A DNA stretch of 64,000 nucleotides from Paludibaculum sp. (GTDB lineage: Bacteria > Acidobacteriota > Terriglobia > Bryobacterales > Bryobacteraceae): positions 16,371 through 80,370 of the forward strand of contig JARKQJ010000053.1 of assembly GCA_029973955.1 (NCBI GenBank). Reading direction: 5' to 3'. The notes beneath the pieces are model-generated. The model was not told the origin of the DNA. It saw only the letters and a program-made list of their open reading frames with translations, and did no database searches. Each line of letters opens with the position of its first letter. Positions within the stretch are counted from its first letter, which is position 1. Made by a program: the position numbers and the translations under genes. This document shows, piece by piece, positions 27,626-35,821 of this stretch.

Positions 27626-28357
27626 GTGCAAAGACCGAATCCATTCCTGTTTTCAGCAATCCTGCTGGCAAGCCTGACGCCCTCCTTGCTTGCGGAGGAT
27701 TTTGACCTATCTGCCGTCATCCGGGCCGGGGCCAACTCTGGTGGCTGGGATTTCGCCGTGGGTCCGGCAGGTGACGCCAGCAGCAATTCAAGAAGCTTGT
27801 CGCCCTATTACGGAAACAACTATCAACACGCGTTTCAGATCGGATACCTGAGTTCAACCAACTCGGCATATCTCAGGCTACAGACGAGGAATGGCCAATG
27901 GCGCGAGGTGACCTATGCGCCTGGTGGCGTGGGGCTGGGCGCCGGCTCCATCTGGACGATTCCAGCCACGGACCTGTACGTCACGGCGGAAGGGAAAGCC
28001 GTGCCGACAAGTGTCACGGTGAGCAGCCTGGCACTGGGCCCGGGCTTGACCGTCCTCAATCCGTTGAGTACAACCTTGGCCGCGTCGCAGCAGGGCTCTA
28101 CTGTAACGCAAAGCAGTCCGAACCCGGTCATGTTCCAGACCACCGGCAACGGCGACTGGGTGGTCAGTGGCCTGATTGCCTTCACCGGGTTATCCAGTTA
28201 CGCGCCGGGAGGCGCAAACGGAGATCAACTGAGATTCGGATTCAGCGCCTTCGGAACCAGCACGCCGGAGCCGGCCACCGCCGCGACTCTGGCTGCCGGG
28301 GCTCTCCTGCTGGCGGCGGGCGCAGCGATCCGCAAACGAACGGCAGCGAGGGACTAG
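27626..28357 (+). CDS. PEP-CTERM sorting-signal exported protein
   Basis: 243 residues. A signal peptide (LFSAILLASLTPSLLA) precedes a beta-rich mature region (FDLSAVIRAGANSGGWDF, AFQIGYLSSTNSAYLRLQ). The end is a PEP-CTERM tripartite tail: T213-P-E-P216, then the hydrophobic helix LAAGALLLAAGAAI, then the basic end RKRTAARD. Such proteins are processed by an exosortase and are associated with exopolysaccharide export. No exosortase gene is in the window. The GTG start has GGAG 9 nt upstream. It leads an operon with the Wzz-TPR fusion 4 nt downstream. Confidence 0.82.
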   Translation: MQRPNPFLFSAILLASLTPSLLAEDFDLSAVIRAGANSGGWDFAVGPAGDASSNSRSLSPYYGNNYQHAFQIGYLSSTNSAYLRLQTRNGQWREVTYAPGGVGLGAGSIWTIPATDLYVTAEGKAVPTSVTVSSLALGPGLTVLNPLSTTLAASQQGSTVTQSSPNPVMFQTTGNGDWVVSGLIAFTGLSSYAPGGANGDQLRFGFSAFGTSTPEPATAATLAAGALLLAAGAAIRKRTAARD

Positions 28358-28361
28358 CGGT

Positions 28362-31300
28362 ATGACCATGCCCACTAATCCACGCTTTGCGGATTACCTG
28401 GCTGTCCTATCCATGAGCGATTACCTGGGCTCGCTGCGGAGGCGTTGGGGATGGGTGGCCCTGTGCGCCTTGCTGGGGCTGGCGGGCGCGGCGGTCTATT
28501 GCCGCTTCTACCCGGATCAATACGTATCACGCACGATCATCCGGTTCATTCCGCAGCAGGTACCCGAGCGCTACGTCCAGTCCAATGAGACGATGGTCGC
28601 CGAGCAGCGGGCGAATGCTCTGTCGCAGACGCTGTCGAGCACGCTGACCGCCCGCAAGCTGATCCAGGGCATCGGGCTGTACCCCGAACTGAGGCGGTTC
28701 TTCACCGCGGCCGACCTGGTGGAGCGATTCCAGAGAGACATCCGGGTGACGAGCACGGGCTACCAGGGCTCTTCCGGACGAAGCATCCCGTCCGTGGAGA
28801 TCTCGTTCCGGAGTTCGGATCCGGAGAAGGCCAAGCGCGTAACTCAGCAACTTCTGGAGATGGTCTACGAAACCAACCGGCGATATAGAGGCGACGAGTC
28901 GCTGGGCACCACGGACTTCCTGAACTCACAGTTGCAGTCCACCCGGAAGCAGTTGGAGGAACTGGAGGCAAAGCTCGGCGAGGCCGGCGGACAGGACCGG
29001 ATCGGCGGGGATCACCAGTGGGCGCTGAAGGTGGAGAACCTGCACAGCCTGGAGAGCCGGCTGGGGCAGGTCCAATCGAGCTTGAGGAGCCTGCGCCAGG
29101 AGCGGGATGAGCGGCATCAGGAGATTCGCGACGCGGAGCTGCAGTTGCAGCGGATTCCGGCCAACATCAACATCGACACGGAACCGCCCAGCGTGGAGCT
29201 GCTGAGAATTCGGGAATGGATGCATGACGCCGCGGTGAATGTGCAGCAACTGAAGGAACGCTACCGCCCGAATCATCCGGACCTGCTGGTGGCCGAGACC
29301 GCCGAAGCGAAGCTGAAGGAAGAAGCGCGGCTGCAGCAGGCCAAAGACGTGGAGATGTTGAGAAACCGGCAGAGCCGGGCGCTGCAGGAGAGTCTGGAAT
29401 CCCTCAGGGGCCGCCTGAATTCGCTGGACACGATCATTCGTGCCCGGGAGCTCGACGAGACCCGCCTGTCGAGGCAGGCCCAGGAGGTGCGCGCAAGCAC
29501 CATCAGCACTCCGGACGAGGACACAGAGTACTTGCGGCTCTCGCGTGAGTATTACGCGATGAAGGAGTTCTACCAGACACTTCAACGGCGACTGGAGGAG
29601 TCGCGTCTGTCAACGGACATGGAACGGCTGGGCCGGGGTGAAGTCATCGAAACTGTGGAACCGCCCACCACTCCACCGTCGGCGGAGCAGCCGGTGCAGG
29701 CCGCCAAACTGGCGTTCGGCCTGCTTGGCGGACTCTCCGCGGGACTGCTCATCCTGTTCCTGGTCCTGTCGTGTGAGCCGCGAGTATCTACGGAAACGCA
29801 CCTGCAGCTCTGGCAGGGCGCCACTCTGCTTGCGGAGATTCCGGGAGAGGCGGCCCCGCGGCGCCGCCGCCTGATGCGGCTCTCCGCGGGCACTTTGACG
29901 CTGCTCGCCCTTCTCCTGTTCACCCAGGGGTGCAGCCGCTTCGGCGCTCACTCCCGGGAGCACTACTTGCAGAGAGGCGACCAGGCACTGGCGCGGCGCG
30001 ACTACCGGGCGGCGATCCTGGAATACCGGCGGGCGCTCAAACAGGATCAGCGCTACGGGCTGGCCCATGACAAACTGGCGGCGGTGCTGACGAGCATCGG
30101 TGAGGCGGAAGAGGCTTACCCGAACCTGCTGCGCGCCGCCGAGTTGCTGCCCGCCAGGCAGGACATCCACCTGCGCCTGGCTGATTACATTCACCGAGTC
30201 TATCTCGGAGATCCAGCCAGGCCCAGAATGGCGCTGCGCGAGATTGAGGACATCGCCGCGAAGTTGCTCGCCCGTTGGCCGGGCGAGCCGGCGGGTTACC
30301 GTTACCAGGCGTTCGTGCTGCTGGAAAGGAACCGCCCCGACGAGGCGATGGCGGTGCTCCACGGCGCCATGAGCAGGATCGGCTCGAATCCGTCCCTGAT
30401 CTGCGACCTGGCCTCCATCTACTACAGACGGCAGCAGCTCGACGAATCCCAGAAACTACTGGAGAGCCTGGTGTGGTCTCAAACGGCTTACGAGCCGGCC
30501 TACGACCTGCTTTACCTCCAGATGATGGCGCGGCGGCGCGTGGATGAGGCCGGCGCGGTGATGAAAGCCAAGTGGCACTTGACCGGCAAACTGGATTCCG
30601 GTTTGCAGTACGCAGCACACCTCCACTCCACGGCCGGCATCAAGGCGGCCGCCAACCTGATGACGGAACTGGCGGCGCAAGCCGCGGCCGAATCGGAGGG
30701 CGACGCCAGGATCGGAGATTTCTGGCTCAATCGTGGGGAGAAGGACCGGGCACGCAACGCGTACAACCATGGCCTGGAGACGCAGCCCTCCGCCCGCGGC
30801 CTGTACGTCGGCCGGCTGACGGAACTGAAGATCTCGGAGAACCGCCGCGATGAGGCGAAGGCCCTCCTTGCCGAGGAGATCCGCAAGTCGCCGCGGGACC
30901 TGACCTTGAGCGCTTACCGGGCCGCGCTGGAGGTGGATTCGGATGCGCCGTCCGAGCAGACCAGGGCCAGGCTGGAGTTGGAATCGATCCTGATGCGCAT
31001 GCCGCAATCGGCGTTCGTCCGGTATCACCTGGGACGGGCGTACCTGCGCGTGGGCGAAACAATGAAGGCAGCCGACCACCTGGAACACTGCGTGCGGCTG
31101 GACCCCAACTACGCCCCCGGCTGGCTGGCCCTGGCGGAGACCGACTTTGTGCACGGCAATGTCCACAGAGCCGAAACCCGCGTGGATGGCGTGCTGGCCA
31201 GAGCCCCCAGCCATCCCGGTGGACTGCTGATGAAAGCACGCATGCAAAAGGCGGAAGGCCGCCTGGAGGAAGCGGAAGTCAGCTTGCGCGCCGCCGGCAA

Positions 31301-32156
31301 GGCCGGTTTGAACCGCAACGAACTCGTGCTGGAACGGGCATCCATCGAGTTGCAGCGGGGCGATCCCGCCGCGAGCGTACGGTTGCTGCGATCCGAATGG
31401 AAGGGATCGGAGGAGAATGAGCGGTTCGTGCTCATCCTGGCGCAGGCGGAGTTCTCCAACGGCGAGACCCGCTCCGCCCTGGATCGTTTGAGTGCCGGCG
31501 TGGCGCGCTCTCCGGAATCGCGGAGCTTGCGGGAGCAACTCGCCAACCTGCTCATCCGGGCCGGCGACCTGCCGGCCGCCATCAGGCAGTTCTCGGAACT
31601 GCGGAAGACCTACCCCTCCGCCGGCGAGTACGCGCTGGCCGTGGCGGATCTCTATGCGCTCACCGGCAAACTGCCTGAATCCGCCGGGCAGTATCGGGCG
31701 GCGCAGAAGGCGCTGCCCCGCAACAGAAGCGTCTGGCTGCACTATGCCGCTGTGCTGACGGCCACCGGAGACCTGGAGGGAGCCCACGAAGCCTACGTGA
31801 AGGCCCTCTCGCTCGACAGCGGCAATCCATTCATCATGAACAACCTGGCCTACCTGTTGGCGCGCCGCGGCCAGAATCTGGAGTACGCGCTGCAGTTGGC
31901 CCAGGACGCGCGGCATGCCCTGCCCCGGAATCGCGAACCCCTGGACACCCTTGCCTACGTGCATCTCCGGGTGGGCATGAGGAAAGCGGCGTTGGAGGAT
32001 TTCGACCGCCTGATCAGTACAGCCAGACCGGAAGACAGGAGCAGCCTCGAAGCAGCCCGCGGCGACGCCAGCAAGGGCGAGTTACTCACTGCGGCACGCC
32101 GCATGGAAACAATGCGCGACAACCGCGCCGCGCGCTGGGGAGGAGCCAGACTATGA
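28362..32156 (+). CDS. Fused Wzz/GumC-type chain-length regulator and TPR lipoprotein
   Basis: 1,264 residues. Residues 1-475 are a polysaccharide co-polymerase: TM1 at about 30-47, a long coiled-coil periplasmic region (LQSTRKQLEELEAKLGEA, IRELRQ-like heptads), and TM2 at about 449-470. A cytoplasmic linker of the kind that usually leads to a BY-kinase follows (LAEIPGEAAPRRRR). At M505 a new leader begins, MRLSAGTLTLLALLLFTQGC, which fits a lipoprotein signal with lipid cysteine C524. From 530 to about 1250 are some 18 TPR-like repeats, as in PrsT, the TPR lipoprotein of PEP-CTERM clusters. No stop or frameshift separates the halves. The ATGA at its end overlaps the BY-kinase gene. Confidence 0.82.
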   Translation: MTMPTNPRFADYLAVLSMSDYLGSLRRRWGWVALCALLGLAGAAVYCRFYPDQYVSRTIIRFIPQQVPERYVQSNETMVAEQRANALSQTLSSTLTARKLIQGIGLYPELRRFFTAADLVERFQRDIRVTSTGYQGSSGRSIPSVEISFRSSDPEKAKRVTQQLLEMVYETNRRYRGDESLGTTDFLNSQLQSTRKQLEELEAKLGEAGGQDRIGGDHQWALKVENLHSLESRLGQVQSSLRSLRQERDERHQEIRDAELQLQRIPANINIDTEPPSVELLRIREWMHDAAVNVQQLKERYRPNHPDLLVAETAEAKLKEEARLQQAKDVEMLRNRQSRALQESLESLRGRLNSLDTIIRARELDETRLSRQAQEVRASTISTPDEDTEYLRLSREYYAMKEFYQTLQRRLEESRLSTDMERLGRGEVIETVEPPTTPPSAEQPVQAAKLAFGLLGGLSAGLLILFLVLSCEPRVSTETHLQLWQGATLLAEIPGEAAPRRRRLMRLSAGTLTLLALLLFTQGCSRFGAHSREHYLQRGDQALARRDYRAAILEYRRALKQDQRYGLAHDKLAAVLTSIGEAEEAYPNLLRAAELLPARQDIHLRLADYIHRVYLGDPARPRMALREIEDIAAKLLARWPGEPAGYRYQAFVLLERNRPDEAMAVLHGAMSRIGSNPSLICDLASIYYRRQQLDESQKLLESLVWSQTAYEPAYDLLYLQMMARRRVDEAGAVMKAKWHLTGKLDSGLQYAAHLHSTAGIKAAANLMTELAAQAAAESEGDARIGDFWLNRGEKDRARNAYNHGLETQPSARGLYVGRLTELKISENRRDEAKALLAEEIRKSPRDLTLSAYRAALEVDSDAPSEQTRARLELESILMRMPQSAFVRYHLGRAYLRVGETMKAADHLEHCVRLDPNYAPGWLALAETDFVHGNVHRAETRVDGVLARAPSHPGGLLMKARMQKAEGRLEEAEVSLRAAGKAGLNRNELVLERASIELQRGDPAASVRLLRSEWKGSEENERFVLILAQAEFSNGETRSALDRLSAGVARSPESRSLREQLANLLIRAGDLPAAIRQFSELRKTYPSAGEYALAVADLYALTGKLPESAGQYRAAQKALPRNRSVWLHYAAVLTATGDLEGAHEAYVKALSLDSGNPFIMNNLAYLLARRGQNLEYALQLAQDARHALPRNREPLDTLAYVHLRVGMRKAALEDFDRLISTARPEDRSSLEAARGDASKGELLTAARRMETMRDNRAARWGGARL

Positions 32157-33004
32157 CGACCAGTGAAGCCCTTTGGAGCGTACCGGAGAATCCGCTGCTG
32201 AACCTCGAGATTGCCCTGGCGGAGGCTGGCGCCCACAGGGAAACGTGCCAGCCCGAACTGGCATCGGCCTCCCCCCGCGAGGGCAGGACGGCCGCGGCCC
32301 CGGCGAACGCGCCGGAAATCGCGCAACCGGAGGCCCTGGAGAGCCGGCCCACCCAGGAACTGAGCGCGGAAGGGCGCAAGGCGTTTTATCTGATGAACCC
32401 GACGGCGCCGGAAGCCTGCCTGCAGCAGTTCCGGCAGTTGCGCGGCCGTCTGTTCCGGCTGCAGGAGACGCTCGCGCGGCAGCGCGTGGCTTGCCGCTCT
32501 CTGTTCGTCACCAGCCCCTCGCCCGGCGAAGGCAAGAGTTTCGTGGCGATGAACCTCGCACTGATGATGGCGGTCGCTCCGGAGTGCCGCATCCTGCTGG
32601 TGGATTGCAATGTGCGCCGGCCGTCGTTCCCCGCCTGGTTCCATATTCCGGCAGGCGAGGGGCTGCGGGACGCCATGGCGGGCGCCTGCTGGCGGTCCGT
32701 CTCACGCCGTTTGCCGGGAACGAACCTCTGCGTGACCGGATTGGGAGAGCAGGAGCGGTCCGCGCAGGAGCCCCTGGACTACAACAGGCTGCGAGCGTGG
32801 ATGAATCGAGTGGAAGACGATTTCGACTGGATCGTCCTCGACGGCCCGTCCCTGAAGGAGTCCGCCGACGCGGAGATGCTGAGCTACGCCGCCGACCGCA
32901 CGCTGCTGGTGGTTCGCCGGGGAGAAACTACGTTCGAAGCGATGGATCACTGTCTCGCCAGGATCGACGACACAATGCTGGCCGGCGTCGTCCTGAACCG
33001 GTAG
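32153..33004 (+). CDS. BY-kinase-like P-loop ATPase (CpsD/ExoP type)
   Basis: 283 residues. The N-terminal 80 are an unstructured, alanine/glutamate-rich lead. The ATPase core has Walker A SPSPGEGKS (121-129), Walker A' LLVDCNVRRP and Walker B WIVLDGPS (D230). In canonical tyrosine autokinases Walker A' is DxDxR. Here it is D151-C-N153-V-R155, so the second aspartate is an asparagine, and no C-terminal tyrosine cluster is present. The protein ends at VVLNR. It pairs with the Wzz half of the upstream fusion (ATGA overlap) and probably controls polysaccharide assembly. Autokinase activity is uncertain. Confidence 0.82.
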   Translation: MTTSEALWSVPENPLLNLEIALAEAGAHRETCQPELASASPREGRTAAAPANAPEIAQPEALESRPTQELSAEGRKAFYLMNPTAPEACLQQFRQLRGRLFRLQETLARQRVACRSLFVTSPSPGEGKSFVAMNLALMMAVAPECRILLVDCNVRRPSFPAWFHIPAGEGLRDAMAGACWRSVSRRLPGTNLCVTGLGEQERSAQEPLDYNRLRAWMNRVEDDFDWIVLDGPSLKESADAEMLSYAADRTLLVVRRGETTFEAMDHCLARIDDTMLAGVVLNR

Positions 33005-33034
33005 TTCTTCGAAGCGCGCCGCACTCCAGGCGGA

Positions 33035-33060
33035 ATTGGTGAGCCGGGCGGGGGTCGAAC
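33035..33060 (-). repeat. Putative attL: 26-bp copy of the tRNA-Lys 3' end
   Basis: The 26 bases at 33035-33060 are identical to 34763-34788, which cover the CCA end, the acceptor strand and half of the T arm of the tRNA-Lys gene. After the repeat the left copy continues GACCAC with four bases missing relative to the tRNA. Direct repeats of a tRNA 3' end are the usual trace of a tyrosine-recombinase insertion. Confidence 0.75.
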
Positions 33061-33069
33061 GACCACATG

Positions 33070-33547
33070 CTACCAGTTGCAGTCACCGTACTCACTGCGC
33101 GCTCCATAGTCCCCTTCGCAAGTTCGCCATTCGTAGCCGTTCAAAGGAAATACCCAAGCTGGAGCATTGGCGAATACTAACTCTGAATAGGTTTCCAACT
33201 CATTCTCTAGGGGATCCACGGAAGCCTCCAGAGTTCCCCATGCCTCACATCCATCGCTCCAAGTTATGGCATGAGTAGTTATCCAAAAGTCCGCCCGTGT
33301 CACCCAAGTGCCACCTGTCCACCTGAACTCACCTGAACTCATCACACCGCGCAATCGACGTCATCCTGTACCAAAGATAATAACCAGCGGTACTGAATAA
33401 GCAAGAAGTATCAACCGGCCATGAGTTCACATCTTGGACAATGCATTCTTTTGTGTTTTCATTTATCTGAAACAGCGTCTGACTTCTAGAGAGTTGAGAG
33501 GCGTATAACAGACAGGACATCAATATTGCCGGTACTTTTCTCGACAT
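33070..33547 (-). pseudogene. Exported protein of unknown function, broken by a 10-bp tandem duplication
   Basis: The minus-strand frame opens at 33547 with a signal peptide (MSRKVPAILMSCLLYASQL) and runs to a stop at 33329, after RCDEFR. A second frame then carries FRWTGGTWVTRADFW to the stop at 33070. The 10-bp unit ACCTGAACTC is present twice in tandem (33321-33340, plus strand). Removing one copy joins the frames exactly, giving a 155-residue cysteine- and tryptophan-rich secreted protein. Family not recognised. The gene lies 22 nt downstream of the other island gene. A sequencing or assembly error at the repeat is an alternative. Confidence 0.7.
33321..33340. repeat. 10-bp tandem duplication (ACCTGAACTC x2)
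   Basis: Two perfect adjacent copies of ACCTGAACTC inside the island gene. Ten is not a multiple of three, so the duplication shifts the reading frame of the minus-strand gene. Confidence 0.85.
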
Positions 33548-33569
33548 GTGCTAGCTCTTCCTAGCCTTG

Positions 33570-34484
33570 CTATCTATGTACGTTTGGAAGGACCATGCTC
33601 TGCTTGGACCTGATGACCTGTTGAACCCCTTCGGCCAAACCAACCTTATCGGCTATTTCGAGGAGATGCATGGCCCACATGCCGCGCATGAGAAGAAGAA
33701 GTTGCTCCGCCGATTTGTAATGCCTTGCAGCCGACATGAACCCACGATAGCTAGGTGCTGAACTGCCGGCCCTCTGACCCAACAAAGGGACAGCTTGCGC
33801 GACAACCTGGTCCAACGCGCGCCTCACCCTTCCCAAGTCAGCACCATTGTCGTTCCCCAGCACCTCCTCGGTAATCTCTCGCCTTGCCCGCAATTGCATC
33901 TCTGTCAGGAGAGCAGAGGCACTGGAGTCGGAGCCCAGGACTTGACCGTCGAGGAAGATGACCGAATCCAGTGTTACCACCACGCTGCGTTGCCGCGCGT
34001 AAAAGTCCTTCCACGAATCCCATTGCTCAGAGATTTGCCATTGGGATGGACCGGGGCTCATACCGAGGCGCGGGACTATCGAGACCAGACGCGCCGTATT
34101 GGGAAACACAGAGTCGCCGCTGTGCAAAGTTTTGGAATTTCCGTATGAGGCAGTGTGCGTGGCCTTCTTTCCCTGGGCATCTGTAAAGGCCCAGGTTAGC
34201 GTATATCGACCAATTTCCCTATTCGTATTGTTCAGGAGAATGACACAATATGGGAGCAACGCAATCAACTCTGGCGTCTGTGGCGCAACCACGATGCGGG
34301 TGGCGCGGCTGCCAAATTCTTTCGAGGTCACAGGAAGGAGAATGAGTCCTTCGGAATCCAGCCCGGCCACTGAAATATTGAGCGGTGGATTGGTGGCTAG
34401 TTTTTGAAGGATGTCGCTGAAGCTCTGACCAAATGAGTTACTCATTACGGCCACCAGGAGAGGAAGCAGGAGAAGCCGAATCAC
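33570..34484 (-). CDS. Exported island protein of unknown function
   Basis: 304 residues with a signal peptide (MIRLLLLPLLVAVMSNSFG). The middle has beta-rich lines (IVVAPQTPELIALLPYCVILLNN, GRYTLTWAFTD) and the last third is helical (SYRGFMSAARHYKSAEQLLLL). No catalytic motif is recognised. Codon use is less GC-biased than in the flanking operons, which fits acquisition with the island. It is the upstream gene of a two-gene minus-strand unit with the broken 155-residue protein. Confidence 0.7.
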   Translation of the reverse strand: MIRLLLLPLLVAVMSNSFGQSFSDILQKLATNPPLNISVAGLDSEGLILLPVTSKEFGSRATRIVVAPQTPELIALLPYCVILLNNTNREIGRYTLTWAFTDAQGKKATHTASYGNSKTLHSGDSVFPNTARLVSIVPRLGMSPGPSQWQISEQWDSWKDFYARQRSVVVTLDSVIFLDGQVLGSDSSASALLTEMQLRARREITEEVLGNDNGADLGRVRRALDQVVAQAVPLLGQRAGSSAPSYRGFMSAARHYKSAEQLLLLMRGMWAMHLLEIADKVGLAEGVQQVIRSKQSMVLPNVHR

Positions 34485-34764
34485 GGCAACTTATACCACG
34501 GCCCGCGACAAACATCAATCGGAACTTCCCCGGAAGAATAGCACATGCCATGCTCTGCGGCCTGGCTCGACTCTACTTCCCGATTCGCTTCCATGAGGCG
34601 GCACTGTAGTGCCTTCTTTTGAAACTCCTGGGCCGCGTGCTGTACCTCCTCCACGTCCTACACCTTACGGCGCCTATCCCTAAGTGCAGGTGAATCGACC
34701 ATCCAGGGCCTCCGCAAGAAGAGGCTCCATCTGGCGCGGTGAAGGAGTAACGAATTGATTTGAT
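34485..34764. other. Non-coding stretch between the island gene and tRNA-Lys
   Basis: No open frame with coding character and no strong hairpin seen. It probably contains the promoter for the two minus-strand island genes. Confidence 0.35.
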
Positions 34765-34839
34765 TGGTGAGCCGGGCGGGGGTCGAACCCGCGACCACCT
34801 GATTAAAAGTCAGATGCTCTACCACTGAGCTACCGGCCC
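34765..34839 (-). tRNA. tRNA-Lys (anticodon TTT)
   Basis: On the minus strand a 75-nt cloverleaf can be folded. It has a 7-bp acceptor stem GGGCCGG/CCGGCTC with one G-U, D-arm GCTC/GAGC, anticodon stem TCTGA/TCAGG with loop CTTTTAA (anticodon TTT), T-arm GCGGG/CCCGC with loop TTCGACC, and an encoded CCA end. Its 3' end is the right-hand repeat of the island. Confidence 0.93.
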
Positions 34840-34912
34840 ATTCCAGGAGGGCGTCAAAGGCGGGACTCCTTCAGGATAACAGCCGCGCCCCAGGGTGTAC
34901 AATCACCGCAGA

Positions 34913-35821
34913 ATGAACCGCAGATCCTTCCTCGCCACCGCGGCCGCCGCCTCCGCCGCAGCCGCGCCCGCCGGCCAGACCGTGCTGCTGGGCGGCCCCA
35001 CCTTCCTGAAGTCCTCCGACCCGCGCGAACTCGCCCGCGAGTCCCGCCGCCTCGGCTACTCCGCCGCCTACTGCCCCAAAGCCACCGCGAAGGACACCGC
35101 GCTGCTCAAGGCCATCGAGGAGGGCTTCGCCGCCGAAAAAGTAGTCCTCTCCGAGGTGGGTGTCTGGGTCAACATGATGGACGCCGATGCGGCCAAGCGC
35201 AAGGAGAATCTCGACAAGGTCACCGAAGGCCTCGCCGTAGCCGACGCCGTCGGCGCGCGCTGCTGCGTCGACATCGCCGGATCGTTCCATCCCAAGATCT
35301 GGTACGGGCCGGACCCGAAAAACTTCTCCAGGGAGTTCTTCGACGCCTCCGTCGAAAACGCCCGCAAGATCATCGACGCCGTGAAGCCTAAACGCGCCCG
35401 GTTCGCCTACGAAATGATGGGCTGGAGCGTGCCGGATTCCCCCGACTCCTATCTGCGCCTCATCCGCGCCATCGACCGCCCCGGCTTCGGCGTGCACATC
35501 GACGTCTGCAACGGCATCAACTCGCCCGAGCGCTTCTACAACAACAGAGCCTTCATCGACGTGTGCTTCCGCAAGCTGGGCCGCTGGATCGTCTCCTGCC
35601 ACGCCAAAGACCTCGACTGGATCACCGAACTCAACGTGCACTTCGTCGAAGTGATCCCCGGCCGCGGCAAAATGGACTACCGGGCCTACCTCAAGGGCCT
35701 GGCCTCGCTGCCCGCGCCCGTGCCGCTGATGCTGGAGCACCTGAAGACCGCCGAAGAGTACGCCGAAGGCGCCGCCTACATCCGCAAGGTGGCCGCCGAA
35801 ACTGGCGTGAAGCTCGCCTAG
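34913..35821 (+). CDS. TIM-barrel sugar phosphate isomerase/epimerase family protein, RRxFL leader
   Basis: 302 residues. The Tat-type leader MNRRSFLATAAAASAAAAPA is followed by an AP-endonuclease-2-type TIM barrel: AAYCPKATAKDTALLKAIEE, VVLSEVGVWVNMMD, the metal-site region FAYEMMGWS, GVHIDVCNGINSP and SCHAKDLDW. Such proteins isomerise or epimerise sugars, or cleave keto-inositols. Start was moved to the ATG of the leader. It begins 74 nt from the tRNA-Lys gene. Its stop overlaps the end of the convergent RNase R gene by 4 nt. Confidence 0.8.
   Translation: MNRRSFLATAAAASAAAAPAGQTVLLGGPTFLKSSDPRELARESRRLGYSAAYCPKATAKDTALLKAIEEGFAAEKVVLSEVGVWVNMMDADAAKRKENLDKVTEGLAVADAVGARCCVDIAGSFHPKIWYGPDPKNFSREFFDASVENARKIIDAVKPKRARFAYEMMGWSVPDSPDSYLRLIRAIDRPGFGVHIDVCNGINSPERFYNNRAFIDVCFRKLGRWIVSCHAKDLDWITELNVHFVEVIPGRGKMDYRAYLKGLASLPAPVPLMLEHLKTAEEYAEGAAYIRKVAAETGVKLA

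Larger units (their letters stand above)
33035..34788. mobile_element. Small genomic island at tRNA-Lys
   Basis: About 1.7 kb lies between two 26-bp direct repeats of the tRNA-Lys 3' end, on the 3' side of the intact tRNA gene. The interior is visibly richer in A and T than the flanks. It holds two exported proteins of unknown family on the minus strand and a 280-base non-coding stretch. No integrase, transposase or replication gene is visible, so it is either a remnant or a non-autonomous element. Confidence 0.65.

Noticed and set aside
33035..33110. Second tRNA gene
   Set aside because: Only the 3' part (acceptor and half of the T arm) is present. Anticodon and D arms are missing, so it is an attachment-site copy.
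33070..33354. Independent 94-residue gene
   Set aside because: It lacks a start with ribosome site, and its sequence is the continuation of the 33547 gene after one copy of the 10-bp duplication is removed.
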